This document shows, piece by piece, positions 6,026 through 15,030 of a DNA stretch of 35,381 nucleotides. The notes below the pieces were generated by a model that searched no databases, was not told the origin of the DNA, and worked only from the letters and a program-made list of their open reading frames with translations. The stretch is from Clostridia bacterium (lineage in GTDB: Bacteria > Bacillota > Clostridia > Oscillospirales > Acutalibacteraceae). The stretch covers positions 1 to 35,381 of the forward strand of contig JAFPLH010000097.1 in the NCBI GenBank assembly GCA_017402845.1, in the 5' to 3' direction. The translations under genes were made by a program, and so were the position numbers. How positions within the stretch are numbered: the stretch's first letter is position 1; every line of letters begins with the position of its first letter.

Positions 6026-7216
6026 TTACACTATTTCAGCAACTGCTTTTTTAAGGTCTTCGGTCTTGTCTAATTTTTCCCATGCAACGCCGAGGTCTTC
6101 TCTGCCGATATGACCATAGCTTGCAAGACGGCGATAGATCGGCTTTCTTAAATCAAGATTTCTGATAATTGCGCTCGGACGTAAATCAAAAACCTTATTA
6201 ACAGCTTCTGAAAGCACATCATCAGCTACTTTACCTGTACCGAAAGTATCTACCATTACAGAAACAGGCTTTGCAACACCGATAGCATAAGCAAGCTGCA
6301 CCTCGCATTTATCAGCAAGTCCTGCACCTACTATATTCTTTGCAACGTGTCTTGCAGCATAAGCAGCACTTCTGTCTACCTTTGTTGGATCTTTTCCGCT
6401 GAACGCACCGCCGCCGTGACGTGAATAACCACCGTATGTATCAACGATGATCTTTCTACCTGTTAATCCGCTGTCGCCTACCGGACCGCCTACAACAAAT
6501 CTGCCTGTGGGATTAATAAAATACTTTGTGTCTTCGTCAAGAAGCTCCTGTGGTATGATAGGTCGCACTACATTTTCGATAAGATCGCCCCTGATCTGCT
6601 CCAGTGTTACATAAGGATCGTGTTGTGTAGAAATTACAACAGTATCTACTCTTACGGGTTTATCGTTATCATATTCTACTGTAACCTGAGTTTTTCCGTC
6701 AGGACGCAAATAAGGCAAAGTTTTATCTTTGCGAACCTTTGCAAGCTGCTTAGCAAGTTTATGTGCAAGCGATATCGGCAAAGGCATAAGCTCTGATGTT
6801 TCATTACAAGCAAAACCAAACATCAAGCCCTGGTCACCTGCTCCAATAATGCTGTCGGCATCATTATCTCCGTCTTTGTTTTCAAGGCTTTCGTTTACGC
6901 CCATAGCAATATCCGGTGACTGATTATCAATAGAAGTCAATACTGCACAAGTGTTTCCGTTAAAGCCTGCATCGGGATTATCGTAACCTATATCATTGAT
7001 AACATCTCTTACAACAGAGTTGATATCAACATAACATTCTGTTGATATCTCTCCCATTACATGAACCATACCGGTAGTTGCTGTGACCTCGCATGCTACA
7101 TGAGCAGCAGGATCGTTCTTTAATATTTCATCAAGGATCGCATCTGATACCTGATCGCAAATTTTATCTGGATGTCCTTCGGTAACTGACTCCGAAGTGA
7201 AAAGTTTTCTCGCCAT
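6026..7216 (-). CDS. metK: S-adenosylmethionine synthase
   Basis: A 396-residue cytosolic enzyme making S-adenosylmethionine from methionine and ATP. Signatures present: [17 protein letters not shown] at the N-terminus, [12 protein letters not shown] (ATP/methionine binding) and [19 protein letters not shown] (P-loop-like). Length is typical for the family. The start is ATG 7214-7216 with AGAGAGGA upstream; a longer open frame upstream runs into a MITE-like element and is not part of the protein. I saw no SAM riboswitch in the 240 bases upstream. Together with luxS at 21895 it indicates an active methyl cycle with Pfs/LuxS recycling. Confidence 0.97.
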   Translation of the reverse strand: MARKLFTSESVTEGHPDKICDQVSDAILDEILKNDPAAHVACEVTATTGMVHVMGEISTECYVDINSVVRDVINDIGYDNPDAGFNGNTCAVLTSIDNQSPDIAMGVNESLENKDGDNDADSIIGAGDQGLMFGFACNETSELMPLPISLAHKLAKQLAKVRKDKTLPYLRPDGKTQVTVEYDNDKPVRVDTVVISTQHDPYVTLEQIRGDLIENVVRPIIPQELLDEDTKYFINPTGRFVVGGPVGDSGLTGRKIIVDTYGGYSRHGGGAFSGKDPTKVDRSAAYAARHVAKNIVGAGLADKCEVQLAYAIGVAKPVSVMVDTFGTGKVADDVLSEAVNKVFDLRPSAIIRNLDLRKPIYRRLASYGHIGREDLGVAWEKLDKTEDLKKAVAEIV

Positions 7217-7276
7217 TTTTCTTTTCCTCTCTGTGTTTTTTAATGTTATTATAACTCTATAAAAAATAAAAGTCAA

Positions 7277-7448
7277 GGCAATACTGAACAAAGACAGTGA
7301 TGAAGATACGCAGCAGATTTTTTCGTCAGAGTGCATAAAGCGACCGCAGGAATACTGAGGTATTTCAAGAGATATTTGTGTACTATGACGAAAAATATGC
7401 ACGTAGATTTGCTTCTGAGACGTCAGTCGATCTGTGTGCGGTGTTGCC
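7277..7448. repeat. MITE-like palindromic element, copy B
   Basis: About 172 bp bounded by imperfect terminal inverted repeats: GGCAATACTGAACAAAGA at 7277-7294 and, inverted, GGCAACACCGCACACAGA at 7431-7448 (14 of 18 match). The interior holds the shared core CGCAGGAATACTGAGGTATT (7345-7369) flanked by TTTTTTCGTCA and TGACGAAAAA arms. The ends match copy C at 19062-19143. It fills the gap between metK and the AAA+ gene. Confidence 0.75.
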
Positions 7449-7455
7449 TCATAAA

Positions 7456-9024
7456 TTAAAGACTGCCGTCACTGTTTTTTTGTTCAAACTCTTTAACCCT
7501 TTTATTTATATCCTTCATTCTTTCTGTAAGACGCAAAGTTCTGTTATTCTTGAAATACTCGCTGCATTCTTTGTTAAAGTAGTAAATAAAAAGTGCGATA
7601 TCTTCGTTATCTGTTATGTTTGTACTTATTATTGTTATCTTATCAACAAAGTTTGCTCCGCTAAATATCTTTGTACAAAAAATATAGATATTGTTAAGCT
7701 TCTCAGCATTATTAATGCCTTCTGCCTTAACGGCTTTATACATATTATTAATATGTGTCTTTATAGAAGAAACCTGAGCTTGTTCATTTGAACCATCATT
7801 TATGATCTTGCTGCACTCTCCTAAAAGCTTGAGTACACGTCGGTGTTTCTTTAATTCTTTGTTAGAAGTATTGCCGGATATCTCACCTATTCTGACAGCT
7901 TCTTCAAGCTTTTCTGTCTGATACCTCGTATAATCTTCAATACTCATACCTTTATATTTTGGCTCATTCAGAAAATCGCGGTAGAGCATTTTGAGCGTAC
8001 TTATGGTAAGAAATTTAAACATATACTTTTCAAACTCCGCATTTATACCGTCAAGAAGCACACCTATCAACGCATATTGTTTATCGGGGGTGAATCTGCC
8101 TTTATTCTGCATCTCGGTAATTTCTGCAAGCATCTTTTTTACCGCTTCTTTATCATTCTCAAAAACAGCATTAAAGCTTATTTTTTTACGAAACTGTGTA
8201 TACAGTTCATAAAACGAATAATACTGTCCTGCTATATGATCACTCTGTATGTACTGAGAAATAAACTCTTTTGAAACCTTGATCTTGTTAAGCTCATAAA
8301 GATATATCATTTTGCTTAGATCTTCCCAGCTTCTTGCTGTTACTACCTCTTTTCCTTTGTCGGTAGTACGTACAACGTAAAAATCCTGAGATTTTGTTTC
8401 AAGGTAGTTTATTATGCTTTCATGAATACCCATTTTCTTTGCGTATTTTAACCAGCCACTAAAATCAGGCTCTATAACAATTCTCTTTAATCTGTCGAGA
8501 GTAGCCGTGTCAAACTCACGAACAGAACGGTTATAAAGCGGTGGGTTGCCTGCTGTTACCACTACCCACCCTTTCGGTACACGATGTTTGCCAAATACCT
8601 TATACTGCAAAAACTGTAACATTATAGGCGTTAATGTTTCTGATACACAGTTTATCTCGTCCAAAAAGAGTATTCCCTCTTTGTATCCTGTTTCTTCCAT
8701 CATCTCGTAAACAGAAGATATTATTTCGCTCATTGTATACTCAGAAATGTCATACTCTGTATCACCATATTTTTTATGCTTTATCTGAGGCAAACCCAAA
8801 GCGCTCTGGCGTGTATGGTGGGTTATGGAATAAGAAACCAAAGCAATTTTCTTTTTCTCGGCTATCTGCCGCATTATTGCCGTTTTACCTATTCCCGGAG
8901 GTCCTTCGAGAAAGATAGGTCTTTGCTGTTCAAGCGGCAGTATATAATTGCCGTCTTCGTCTTTTGTGAGGTATGAGGTAACTGTGTTTTCAATTTCGAT
9001 CAACGCCTTATCAATACTCATCAT
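7456..9024 (-). CDS. MoxR-type AAA+ ATPase (AAA_5), partner of the VWA-like protein
   Basis: A 522-residue cytosolic ATPase. The N-terminal AAA+ module has Walker A GPPGIGKT (41-48), Walker [10 protein letters not shown] (Asp122, Glu123) and a sensor-1 region [18 protein letters not shown]; a helical C-terminal half of unknown role follows. MoxR-type ATPases usually act as chaperones with von Willebrand A proteins, often for metal insertion or assembly of complexes. The gene lies 20 bases after the VWA-like gene and is clearly co-transcribed with it. The start is the first ATG at 9022-9024, preceded by AAGGAAG; the next codon is also ATG. The target complex is unknown. Confidence 0.85.
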   Translation of the reverse strand: MMSIDKALIEIENTVTSYLTKDEDGNYILPLEQQRPIFLEGPPGIGKTAIMRQIAEKKKIALVSYSITHHTRQSALGLPQIKHKKYGDTEYDISEYTMSEIISSVYEMMEETGYKEGILFLDEINCVSETLTPIMLQFLQYKVFGKHRVPKGWVVVTAGNPPLYNRSVREFDTATLDRLKRIVIEPDFSGWLKYAKKMGIHESIINYLETKSQDFYVVRTTDKGKEVVTARSWEDLSKMIYLYELNKIKVSKEFISQYIQSDHIAGQYYSFYELYTQFRKKISFNAVFENDKEAVKKMLAEITEMQNKGRFTPDKQYALIGVLLDGINAEFEKYMFKFLTISTLKMLYRDFLNEPKYKGMSIEDYTRYQTEKLEEAVRIGEISGNTSNKELKKHRRVLKLLGECSKIINDGSNEQAQVSSIKTHINNMYKAVKAEGINNAEKLNNIYIFCTKIFSGANFVDKITIISTNITDNEDIALFIYYFNKECSEYFKNNRTLRLTERMKDINKRVKEFEQKNSDGSL

Positions 9025-9044
9025 AACTTTTTACTTCCTTCCAT

Positions 9045-10535
9045 TTATAATATATCTATATCTTCCTGCTTTAAGAGTACCTGTGTAACCCAAGACGGGA
9101 TCTGATTATTGTAGAACATTCCGTCAAGGTATACAAAAGCGACTTCATAGTCCGGCGCTTTCGTCGGAAAAGGTCCCCAACCGTCAGAAAAGTATATTAC
9201 GCCCTTTAAATTCGTAAACTCTCGCATTTCTATAAGATTATCTATATACTTGACCACAGGGCGGAAATCTGTTCCGCCTGCACCGTGTATTTTCAAATGA
9301 TCTAACAGTGTTTCAAAATCCGTTTTAGACGTCAGTTTTTCGTCTGTCTGAATTGTCGCATCAGCCTGTATAAGATGTACATTTACTTGTGTATCAAACA
9401 TATTTGACTGCATAAGTATATTATACGTTTTTTGTATAAACTTCTGTACAATACTACCCATGCATGATCCTGAAGTATCTATTGCAATTACAAAATCTTT
9501 TATCTTTTCAACTGATCCATATTCAAGCGGTTCTATAAGCGGAGTATTCTCAAGAATTCTGTTTCCGTAAGAATAGTAGATATAATCGAACTCGTCCTCA
9601 TTTATTTTCAGACCTTCGACTTTTGTTGAGAAGCGTCTTAAAAAGTCGGAATAATCCACATTTTCTCGGTTTACCTCTTGTACATTGATAAGTGCTGATC
9701 CCGGATCCTTTCCGATACCATTACAGTAAGAAGAATATGAATCTGAAAATATGTTTGAAACATTTCGCCAGTCTTCGCTTACTTCTTCATCAGAACGAAT
9801 ATCATAATCAACTGATACAGTGTATACATTATCATCATTTTCTTCCGTGTTCGTATCATATGTATCTGTGTATACGTTTTTTGATTCCTTGACTATTTTT
9901 TCGTACCAGTATTTATGATCGTCCATTTTGAAAAGATTTTCAAGCTGTCTAAGCTTTTTTTCTATTACATTACTGTAATAATATTCACCGTAACCGTTGT
10001 TTACAAGAAACATATATATATAGTCTGCTGTCATATAACGTATTTTTTTCGGATCATATTTTCCGTCGGGAGCCTGTGAATTTTTTATAAAATCCATTTT
10101 TGCATTGTCAAAGGCGAAAATACTCATGTCTACCCGATCATCATTGACCATATTGTTTTTATCAAGTGCAAGCTCTTTGTTGTCGATACCTAAAATAATA
10201 TTTTCAACCGCAATATCACAAGCAAGATTCCACAACCGCTTGTTCATGTTTTCTGCAAAAAACATATGCCTATAAATACAATGCATAAGCACATGAAGAT
10301 ACTGTCTTATTACAAGAACTGCGTTTTCGTATTTATCAGCGCTTTTTATAATAAAAAAAGGATCATACAAAAAATGCCTTCCGTCTGTTGCAATAGTATC
10401 GGTATGCTCCGGAGTCATAAAAAGTCTGCCCATGGCAGACTGCATAAATCTTAATTTTAGTAATATTGAGCTTGCGGAATATGTTAATATTTCTTCTGCC
10501 AATTCTCTGCATTGTTTCTCGATCTCGTCATTCAT
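9045..10535 (-). CDS. VWA-like protein with putative metallopeptidase N-domain (DUF2201-type)
   Basis: A 496-residue cytosolic protein. The N-terminal part (about 1-130) fits the DUF2201 putative metallopeptidase domain. Its helix reads HVLMHCIYRH (His81, His85, His90), so the catalytic Glu of HExxH is replaced by Val. The middle (about 200-260) is acidic, Asp/Glu/Thr-rich linker. The C-terminal part is a VWA-like domain with MIDAS motif DTSGS (near residue 352), Thr in GAGGTDF and Asp in YFSDGWG, so metal-dependent partner binding should be intact. The start is ATG 10533-10535 after GAGGG; a GTG three codons earlier sits too close to the ribosome site. First gene of a two-gene operon with the MoxR-type ATPase. 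Confidence 0.82.
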   Translation of the reverse strand: MNDEIEKQCRELAEEILTYSASSILLKLRFMQSAMGRLFMTPEHTDTIATDGRHFLYDPFFIIKSADKYENAVLVIRQYLHVLMHCIYRHMFFAENMNKRLWNLACDIAVENIILGIDNKELALDKNNMVNDDRVDMSIFAFDNAKMDFIKNSQAPDGKYDPKKIRYMTADYIYMFLVNNGYGEYYYSNVIEKKLRQLENLFKMDDHKYWYEKIVKESKNVYTDTYDTNTEENDDNVYTVSVDYDIRSDEEVSEDWRNVSNIFSDSYSSYCNGIGKDPGSALINVQEVNRENVDYSDFLRRFSTKVEGLKINEDEFDYIYYSYGNRILENTPLIEPLEYGSVEKIKDFVIAIDTSGSCMGSIVQKFIQKTYNILMQSNMFDTQVNVHLIQADATIQTDEKLTSKTDFETLLDHLKIHGAGGTDFRPVVKYIDNLIEMREFTNLKGVIYFSDGWGPFPTKAPDYEVAFVYLDGMFYNNQIPSWVTQVLLKQEDIDIL

Positions 10536-10566
10536 TTCATACACCCTCGTTATCTATATTTATGTT

Positions 10567-10595
10567 ATTTTATAGTCATTTTCATATTTTGTCAA
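10567..10595 (-). promoter_or_regulatory. Promoter of the VWA-like/MoxR operon
   Basis: Minus strand: perfect -35 TTGACA (10590-10595), 17-base spacer and -10 TAAAAT (10567-10572), about 30 bases ahead of the start codon. It follows the adhE terminator, so the operon has its own start. Confidence 0.75.
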
Positions 10596-10646
10596 CAGAT
10601 AACAGTATATTTTTACATTATTTTAATATGTATTTAACAATGCATT

Positions 10647-10679
10647 AAAAAGCAGCCGTCCGACAAACTCGAACGACTG
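10647..10679 (-). terminator. Intrinsic terminator of adhE
   Basis: Minus strand: CAGTCGTTCGA and TCGGACGGCTG form an eleven-pair stem (two G-U), followed by CTTTTTA. It is 33 bases after the adhE stop. Confidence 0.8.
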
Positions 10680-10712
10680 TTATTATTTCATTATAAATAA
10701 ACAGTATTACTA

Positions 10713-13322
10713 TTACTGTTCTTTTCCATAGTATGCATTAAGATACATCTCTTTGATCTCGCTCATAAGAGGATATCTCGGATTTGCTCCTGTACACTGA
10801 TCGTCAAAAGCCTGCTCTACCATATCATCAAGTCTTGTGAGGAAATCCTGCTCATCAATACCATAATCCTTAATGGTTTTCTTAATGCCTGTCTTATCTT
10901 TAAGTTCTTCAACTGCTGCAATAAGATTTTCAAGCTTTTCTTCATCAGTATTACCGCCAAGCTTCAGATAATCGGCAACCTCTGCATATCTTGCCAAAGT
11001 ATGCGGATGATCGTATTGAGAGAATGTACCCATTTTTGTTGGTACTTCAGCAGCATTAAAACGCATGACCTCGCTTATAAGCAAAGCGTTTGCTACACCA
11101 TGCGGCAAGTGGTGGAATGCACCCAGCTTATGTGCCATTGAATGACATACACCCAAGAACGCATTTGCAAAAGCCATACCTGCCATTGTTGCGGCATTTG
11201 CCATTTTTTCTCTTGCAACAGGATCGTTAGGACCGTTATCGTATGCACGGGGCAAATACTCAAATATCATTTTAAGTGCTTTAAGAGCCAGACCGTCTGT
11301 ATACTCAGTAGCCATTACAGAAGCGTAAGCTTCAAGTGCGTGTGTTACTGCGTCTATACCTGATGCAGAGGTAAGTCCCTTCGGTGCTGTCATATGCATA
11401 TCGGTATCAATGATAGCCATATTCGGCAAAAGCTCATAGTCTGCAAGAGGATACTTAACACCTGTGCTCTCATCTGTAATTACTGCGAAAGGTGTTACCT
11501 CTGAGCCTGTGCCTGCTGATGTCGGAACAGCAATAAAATATGCCTTCTCGCCCATTTTCGGGAATGTATATATTCTCTTTCTTATATCAATAAAGCGCAT
11601 TGCCATATCCATGAAATCAGCTTCGGGATGCTCATAGAGTACCCACATGATTTTACCTGCGTCCATTGCAGAACCACCGCCTATTGCGATAATGGTATCA
11701 GGCTGGAACGCTTTCATCTGCTCTGCGCCCTCTTTTGCACAAGCAAGTGTCGGATCGGGAGCAACATTAAAGAATGTGGTATGAGTAATGCCAAGCTCAT
11801 CTAATTTATCTGTAATGGGCTTTGTATAGCCGTTATTATAAAGGAAGCTGTCGGTTACAATAAATGCCTTTTTCTTGCCCATTACCGACTTGAGCTCCTC
11901 TAAAGCCACCGGCAAACAGCCTCTCTTGAAATAAACCTTTTGCGGCGCTCTGAACCAAAGCATATTTTCTCTCCTCTCTGCAACAGTTTTTACATTGAGC
12001 AGATGTTTTACTCCTACATTTTCTGAAACGCTGTTGCCGCCCCATGTACCGCAGCCAAGCGTGAGTGACGGAGTAAGATTAAAGTTATAAAGATCTCCGA
12101 TACCGCCCTGTGATGACGGAGTATTTACAAGAATTCGTCCTGTTTTCATTCTTGAACGGAACTCTGCAAGCTTTTCTTTTTCTGTAACAGCATTAAGATA
12201 GATCGAAGATGTATGACCGTAGCCGCCGTCTGCAACAAGTCTTTCTGCCTTTGAGAAAGCGTCTTGAATATCTTTTGCCTTATACATAGCCAAAACAGGC
12301 GAAAGCTTTTCATGTGCAAATTCTTCTTCAAGATCAACGCTTTCAACCTCGCCTATAAGAATCTTTGCTTTTTCGGGAACATCTACGCCTGCAAGCTTTG
12401 CAATTGTATGAGCCTTCTGACCAACTATTTTAGCATTAAGAGCACCGTTTATAATAATAGTTTTTCTGACTTTTTCTGTTTCGTCGGGACTCAGGAAATA
12501 GCATCCTCTGTCTGCAAATTCCTTTTTGACCGCATCATAAATGCTTTCAAGAACAATAACTGATTGCTCGGAAGCACAGATCATACCGTTATCAAAGGTC
12601 TTTGAATGAATGATAGAGCTGACTGCAAGCAGAATATCTGCTGTATCATCAATGATAGCAGGAGTATTGCCTGCGCCAACACCCAAAGCCGGTTTGCCGC
12701 TTGAATAAGCTGCCTTTACCATTCCGGGACCGCCTGTTGCAAGAATAATATCGGATTCTCTCATAAGAGTATTGGTAAGCTCCAAAGAAGGAACATCTAT
12801 CCACCCGATTATATTTTCAGGAGCACCTGCTTTAACGGCTGCTTCATACACGACCTTTGCCGCCTCAATGGTAGAGCTCTTTGCCCTCGGATGAGGACTG
12901 ATAATAATAGCGTTTCTTGTTTTTAGGCAGATAAGAGCCTTGAATATTGCTGTTGAAGTCGGATTTGTTGTAGGAATAACCGCACCTACTACACCGATCG
13001 GCTCAGCGATCTTCTTTGTGCCGTATGAAGCATCTTCTTCGATAACACCACAAGTTTTGGTGTTTTTATATGCGTTGTAAATATACTCGGCGGCAAAATG
13101 GTTTTTTATTACCTTATCTTCAACCACGCCCATTCCGGTTTCTTCAACAGCCATTTTTGCAAGCTTTATTCTTTGGTTGTTTGCTGCCAAAGCGGCACAC
13201 TTAAAGATATAGTCTACCTGCTCTTGCGTATAAGAGGCAAACTTCTTTTGTGCTTCTCTGATCTGTTCGAGCTTCTTCTCAAAAGACTGTACGCTGTCTA
13301 CGATAGAATACATTTCGTTCAT
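10713..13322 (-). CDS. adhE: Bifunctional acetaldehyde-CoA/alcohol dehydrogenase
   Basis: An 869-residue fusion enzyme that reduces acetyl-CoA to acetaldehyde and then ethanol, reoxidising two NADH. The N-terminal aldehyde dehydrogenase half (about 1-440) carries the catalytic Cys near residue 247 in FDNGMICASEQS. The C-terminal iron-dependent alcohol dehydrogenase half shows the NAD site AIGGGSAMDAGK and iron ligands in CHSMAHKLGAFHHLPHG. Length is normal for AdhE, which forms helical filaments (spirosomes). The start was set at ATG 13320-13322 with AGGAG seven bases upstream; a longer frame lacks a ribosome site. It is monocistronic, with its own terminator. No clear Rex operator was found upstream. 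Confidence 0.97.
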   Translation of the reverse strand: MNEMYSIVDSVQSFEKKLEQIREAQKKFASYTQEQVDYIFKCAALAANNQRIKLAKMAVEETGMGVVEDKVIKNHFAAEYIYNAYKNTKTCGVIEEDASYGTKKIAEPIGVVGAVIPTTNPTSTAIFKALICLKTRNAIIISPHPRAKSSTIEAAKVVYEAAVKAGAPENIIGWIDVPSLELTNTLMRESDIILATGGPGMVKAAYSSGKPALGVGAGNTPAIIDDTADILLAVSSIIHSKTFDNGMICASEQSVIVLESIYDAVKKEFADRGCYFLSPDETEKVRKTIIINGALNAKIVGQKAHTIAKLAGVDVPEKAKILIGEVESVDLEEEFAHEKLSPVLAMYKAKDIQDAFSKAERLVADGGYGHTSSIYLNAVTEKEKLAEFRSRMKTGRILVNTPSSQGGIGDLYNFNLTPSLTLGCGTWGGNSVSENVGVKHLLNVKTVAERRENMLWFRAPQKVYFKRGCLPVALEELKSVMGKKKAFIVTDSFLYNNGYTKPITDKLDELGITHTTFFNVAPDPTLACAKEGAEQMKAFQPDTIIAIGGGSAMDAGKIMWVLYEHPEADFMDMAMRFIDIRKRIYTFPKMGEKAYFIAVPTSAGTGSEVTPFAVITDESTGVKYPLADYELLPNMAIIDTDMHMTAPKGLTSASGIDAVTHALEAYASVMATEYTDGLALKALKMIFEYLPRAYDNGPNDPVAREKMANAATMAGMAFANAFLGVCHSMAHKLGAFHHLPHGVANALLISEVMRFNAAEVPTKMGTFSQYDHPHTLARYAEVADYLKLGGNTDEEKLENLIAAVEELKDKTGIKKTIKDYGIDEQDFLTRLDDMVEQAFDDQCTGANPRYPLMSEIKEMYLNAYYGKEQ

Positions 13323-13357
13323 AACAATTCTCCTGACTATTGTTTTATTTAATCGTA

Positions 13358-13381
13358 AATACATACTTTATCAAATGTATT
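13358..13381. promoter_or_regulatory. Inverted repeat in the adhE leader
   Basis: AATACAT and ATGTATT, ten bases apart, lie 36-59 bases upstream of the adhE start. They could be an operator or a weak RNA hairpin. The arms are short and AT-rich, so chance is possible. The rest of 13382-13505 shows nothing clear. Confidence 0.25.
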
Positions 13382-13505
13382 ATTTCAGAAATCAAGATGA
13401 AATATAACTATAACAACAATATACCACAAAACCGCTGCTTTTTCAATAGAAATATGCCAAATTTATTTTAATTGACCATTAAAAAGCGTACCTCTTTGCA
13501 AAATT

Positions 13506-13534
13506 AAAAAAAGAGGACGCAAAAAAGCGCCCTC
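13506..13534 (-). terminator. Intrinsic terminator of the pduL/DUF4097-like operon
   Basis: Minus strand: GAGGGCGC and GCGTCCTC (one G-U) around a TTTTTT loop, followed by a run of seven U. It is 12 bases after the stop codon. Confidence 0.82.
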
Positions 13535-13546
13535 GGATAAGAAATT

Positions 13547-14284
13547 TTAATTTATCACAGAAACATTTACGTTTCCCTGATTCGTTTTTGTTTTATATGT
13601 GTATTCACCGTTTCCTACAACATACGATTTTTTCGCATCAAGATATGTGTTGAGCTTACCTTTTACGGAATTATAATCAAGACGGTAGCTTACGCCGCTT
13701 GCAACCTTGATATTTATATCTCCGCTGCCGTTTGTAAAAGTTCCCTTAGGAGAGTAAACATTCTCACAAATTATATTGCCTGTTTTGCTCGTAATGCTAA
13801 TTTCATCTGCAAAAATATTCTTTAGCACTACCTCGCCGTTTGTATTGATGTTTATCTTTTTAAGGTTATTTGCTATTACTACGGGTACTCTGATCTCAAC
13901 CTTTTTGTAGGCATCGTCAATGACTGTTTCTTCACTTTCTGTGAAAAAAATCGAAAACTCATTTCCGGAAAGCGAATGTGACAAACGCTCGTTTTCACGA
14001 AGCTGTCTTGTTGCACCTTCTTCAACAAAATAGCTGTCGCCATCATACGCTATTATTTCTACTCTGCCGCCCTTCCAGTCAATATTCAGAGCGTCTATTG
14101 TATCTGGCGGATAATATTCGCCCATTGCATAATACAAAGACATATCTGTAGGATCATACTGCGCAAGCTTTGCGCTGGCCTCATATGCCGAGCCCTCCAG
14201 CATAGTACACAGACCGTTTGTGAGCATTATCAGCGACAAGAATATTACAGCGTATACTGACAGACATATTCCTTTTAATTTCAT
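13547..14284 (-). CDS. Membrane-anchored DUF4097-like beta-helical protein
   Basis: A 245-residue protein with one N-terminal membrane segment or uncleaved signal (about residues 5-27). A domain rich in short beta-strand repeats follows, with the pattern seen in putative adhesin/DUF4097 proteins (KKININTNGEVVLKN, then ISITSKTGNIICENV, GTFTNGSGDINIKV). It would sit on the outer face of the membrane; the function of the family is unknown. Its ATG at 14282-14284 lies two bases after the pduL stop and has only a weak ribosome site, so translation is probably coupled to pduL. No metabolic link to pduL is evident. Confidence 0.75.
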   Translation of the reverse strand: MKLKGICLSVYAVIFLSLIMLTNGLCTMLEGSAYEASAKLAQYDPTDMSLYYAMGEYYPPDTIDALNIDWKGGRVEIIAYDGDSYFVEEGATRQLRENERLSHSLSGNEFSIFFTESEETVIDDAYKKVEIRVPVVIANNLKKININTNGEVVLKNIFADEISITSKTGNIICENVYSPKGTFTNGSGDINIKVASGVSYRLDYNSVKGKLNTYLDAKKSYVVGNGEYTYKTKTNQGNVNVSVIN

Positions 14285-14286
14285 AT

Positions 14287-14856
14287 TCAGGGAATGATCA
14301 CACCGTCTACGGGGCCTGCTATGCCGGCTGCATTAGATTCGTCTGTGTCAATATGCATTGCAGGGAAGAAGTCGTCTCTTACTCTTACTACTACATCTGC
14401 GAATACTGTTTTTCTGCCTGTGCCTGCGTCGATCTCAACAGAAACGATCTGCTTGTCGCTGAGTCCGAACTCTTTTGCAGAATCAGGTGTAAGATGAATG
14501 TGTCTTTGTGCAGCAATAACACCGTGGTCGATCTCGCACTCGCCGCAAGGACCTACAAGCTTACATCCCGGTGTGCCTGCTACGTCGCCGCTTTCTCTTA
14601 TGGGTGCTGCAATACCCATTTTTCTTGCGTCTGACAAAGATATCTCAACCTGATTGTCCTTTCTTACAGGGCCCAATATAGACATTGTAAAATCGCCCTT
14701 AGGACCTATTACCTTTACCTTTTCTTCACAGGCAAACTGACCGGGCTGTGAAAGATCTTTCTTCTTTGTGAGCTGTGCGCCTTTTCCGAAAAGTGTTTCA
14801 AGAACCTCCTGCGTTACGTGAATATGACGTGCAGAGGTTTCAACCATTACCTTCAT
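14287..14856 (-). CDS. pduL: PduL-type phosphate acyltransferase
   Basis: A 189-residue enzyme of the PduL family, which exchanges CoA and phosphate on acetyl or propionyl groups and so links acyl-CoA to ATP formation by acetate kinase. Both zinc-binding histidine motifs are visible: SARHIHVT (His11, His13) and AAQRHIHLT. There is no N-terminal microcompartment-targeting helix, and no shell-protein gene is nearby. This fits a free cytosolic enzyme replacing Pta in acetate formation. The start was set at ATG 14854-14856 (MKVMVETSARH); TTG at 14866-14868 is possible but lacks a ribosome site. It is the first gene of a two-gene operon. Confidence 0.9.
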   Translation of the reverse strand: MKVMVETSARHIHVTQEVLETLFGKGAQLTKKKDLSQPGQFACEEKVKVIGPKGDFTMSILGPVRKDNQVEISLSDARKMGIAAPIRESGDVAGTPGCKLVGPCGECEIDHGVIAAQRHIHLTPDSAKEFGLSDKQIVSVEIDAGTGRKTVFADVVVRVRDDFFPAMHIDTDESNAAGIAGPVDGVIIP

Positions 14857-14911
14857 TGTAATCACCAATCCATTTATTTATTTTTTGCCGCTAAATACTA
14901 CGGTCATTTAT

Positions 14912-14940
14912 ATTTTACACCATTTCTCTCTTTATTTCAA
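14912..14940 (-). promoter_or_regulatory. Promoter of the pduL operon
   Basis: Minus strand: -35 TTGAAA (14935-14940), 17-base spacer, -10 TAAAAT (14912-14917). It is divergent from the promoter of the MutS-like gene. Confidence 0.6.
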
Positions 14941-14969
14941 TAATATTTCTTTTATTTTTGTGTATTATA

Positions 14970-14998
14970 TTGCAATAAAAATAATTCTATGATAAAAT
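14970..14998 (+). promoter_or_regulatory. Promoter of the MutS-like/GTPase operon
   Basis: Plus strand: -35 TTGCAA (14970-14975), 17-base spacer, -10 TAAAAT (14993-14998), 32 bases ahead of the ATG. The ribosome site of the first gene (AAAGACGG) is only moderate. Confidence 0.6.
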
Positions 14999-15030
14999 TT
15001 TTTTATTAACAATAGAAAGACGGTGCTTTT

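Noticed and set aside
7217..7402. N-terminal extension of metK
   Set aside because: The extra residues come from MITE-like copy B; the conserved SAM synthase N-terminus and ribosome site mark the start at 7216.
7217..7455. SAM riboswitch upstream of metK
   Set aside because: No S-box blocks (such as the conserved 5' AGA-GAGGT region with its terminator) were found; the sequence is accounted for by copy B.
13323..13500. Rex operator upstream of adhE
   Set aside because: Only TTGTTATAGTTATA-like AT-rich sequence is present, without the TTGTTAA..TTAACAA symmetry.
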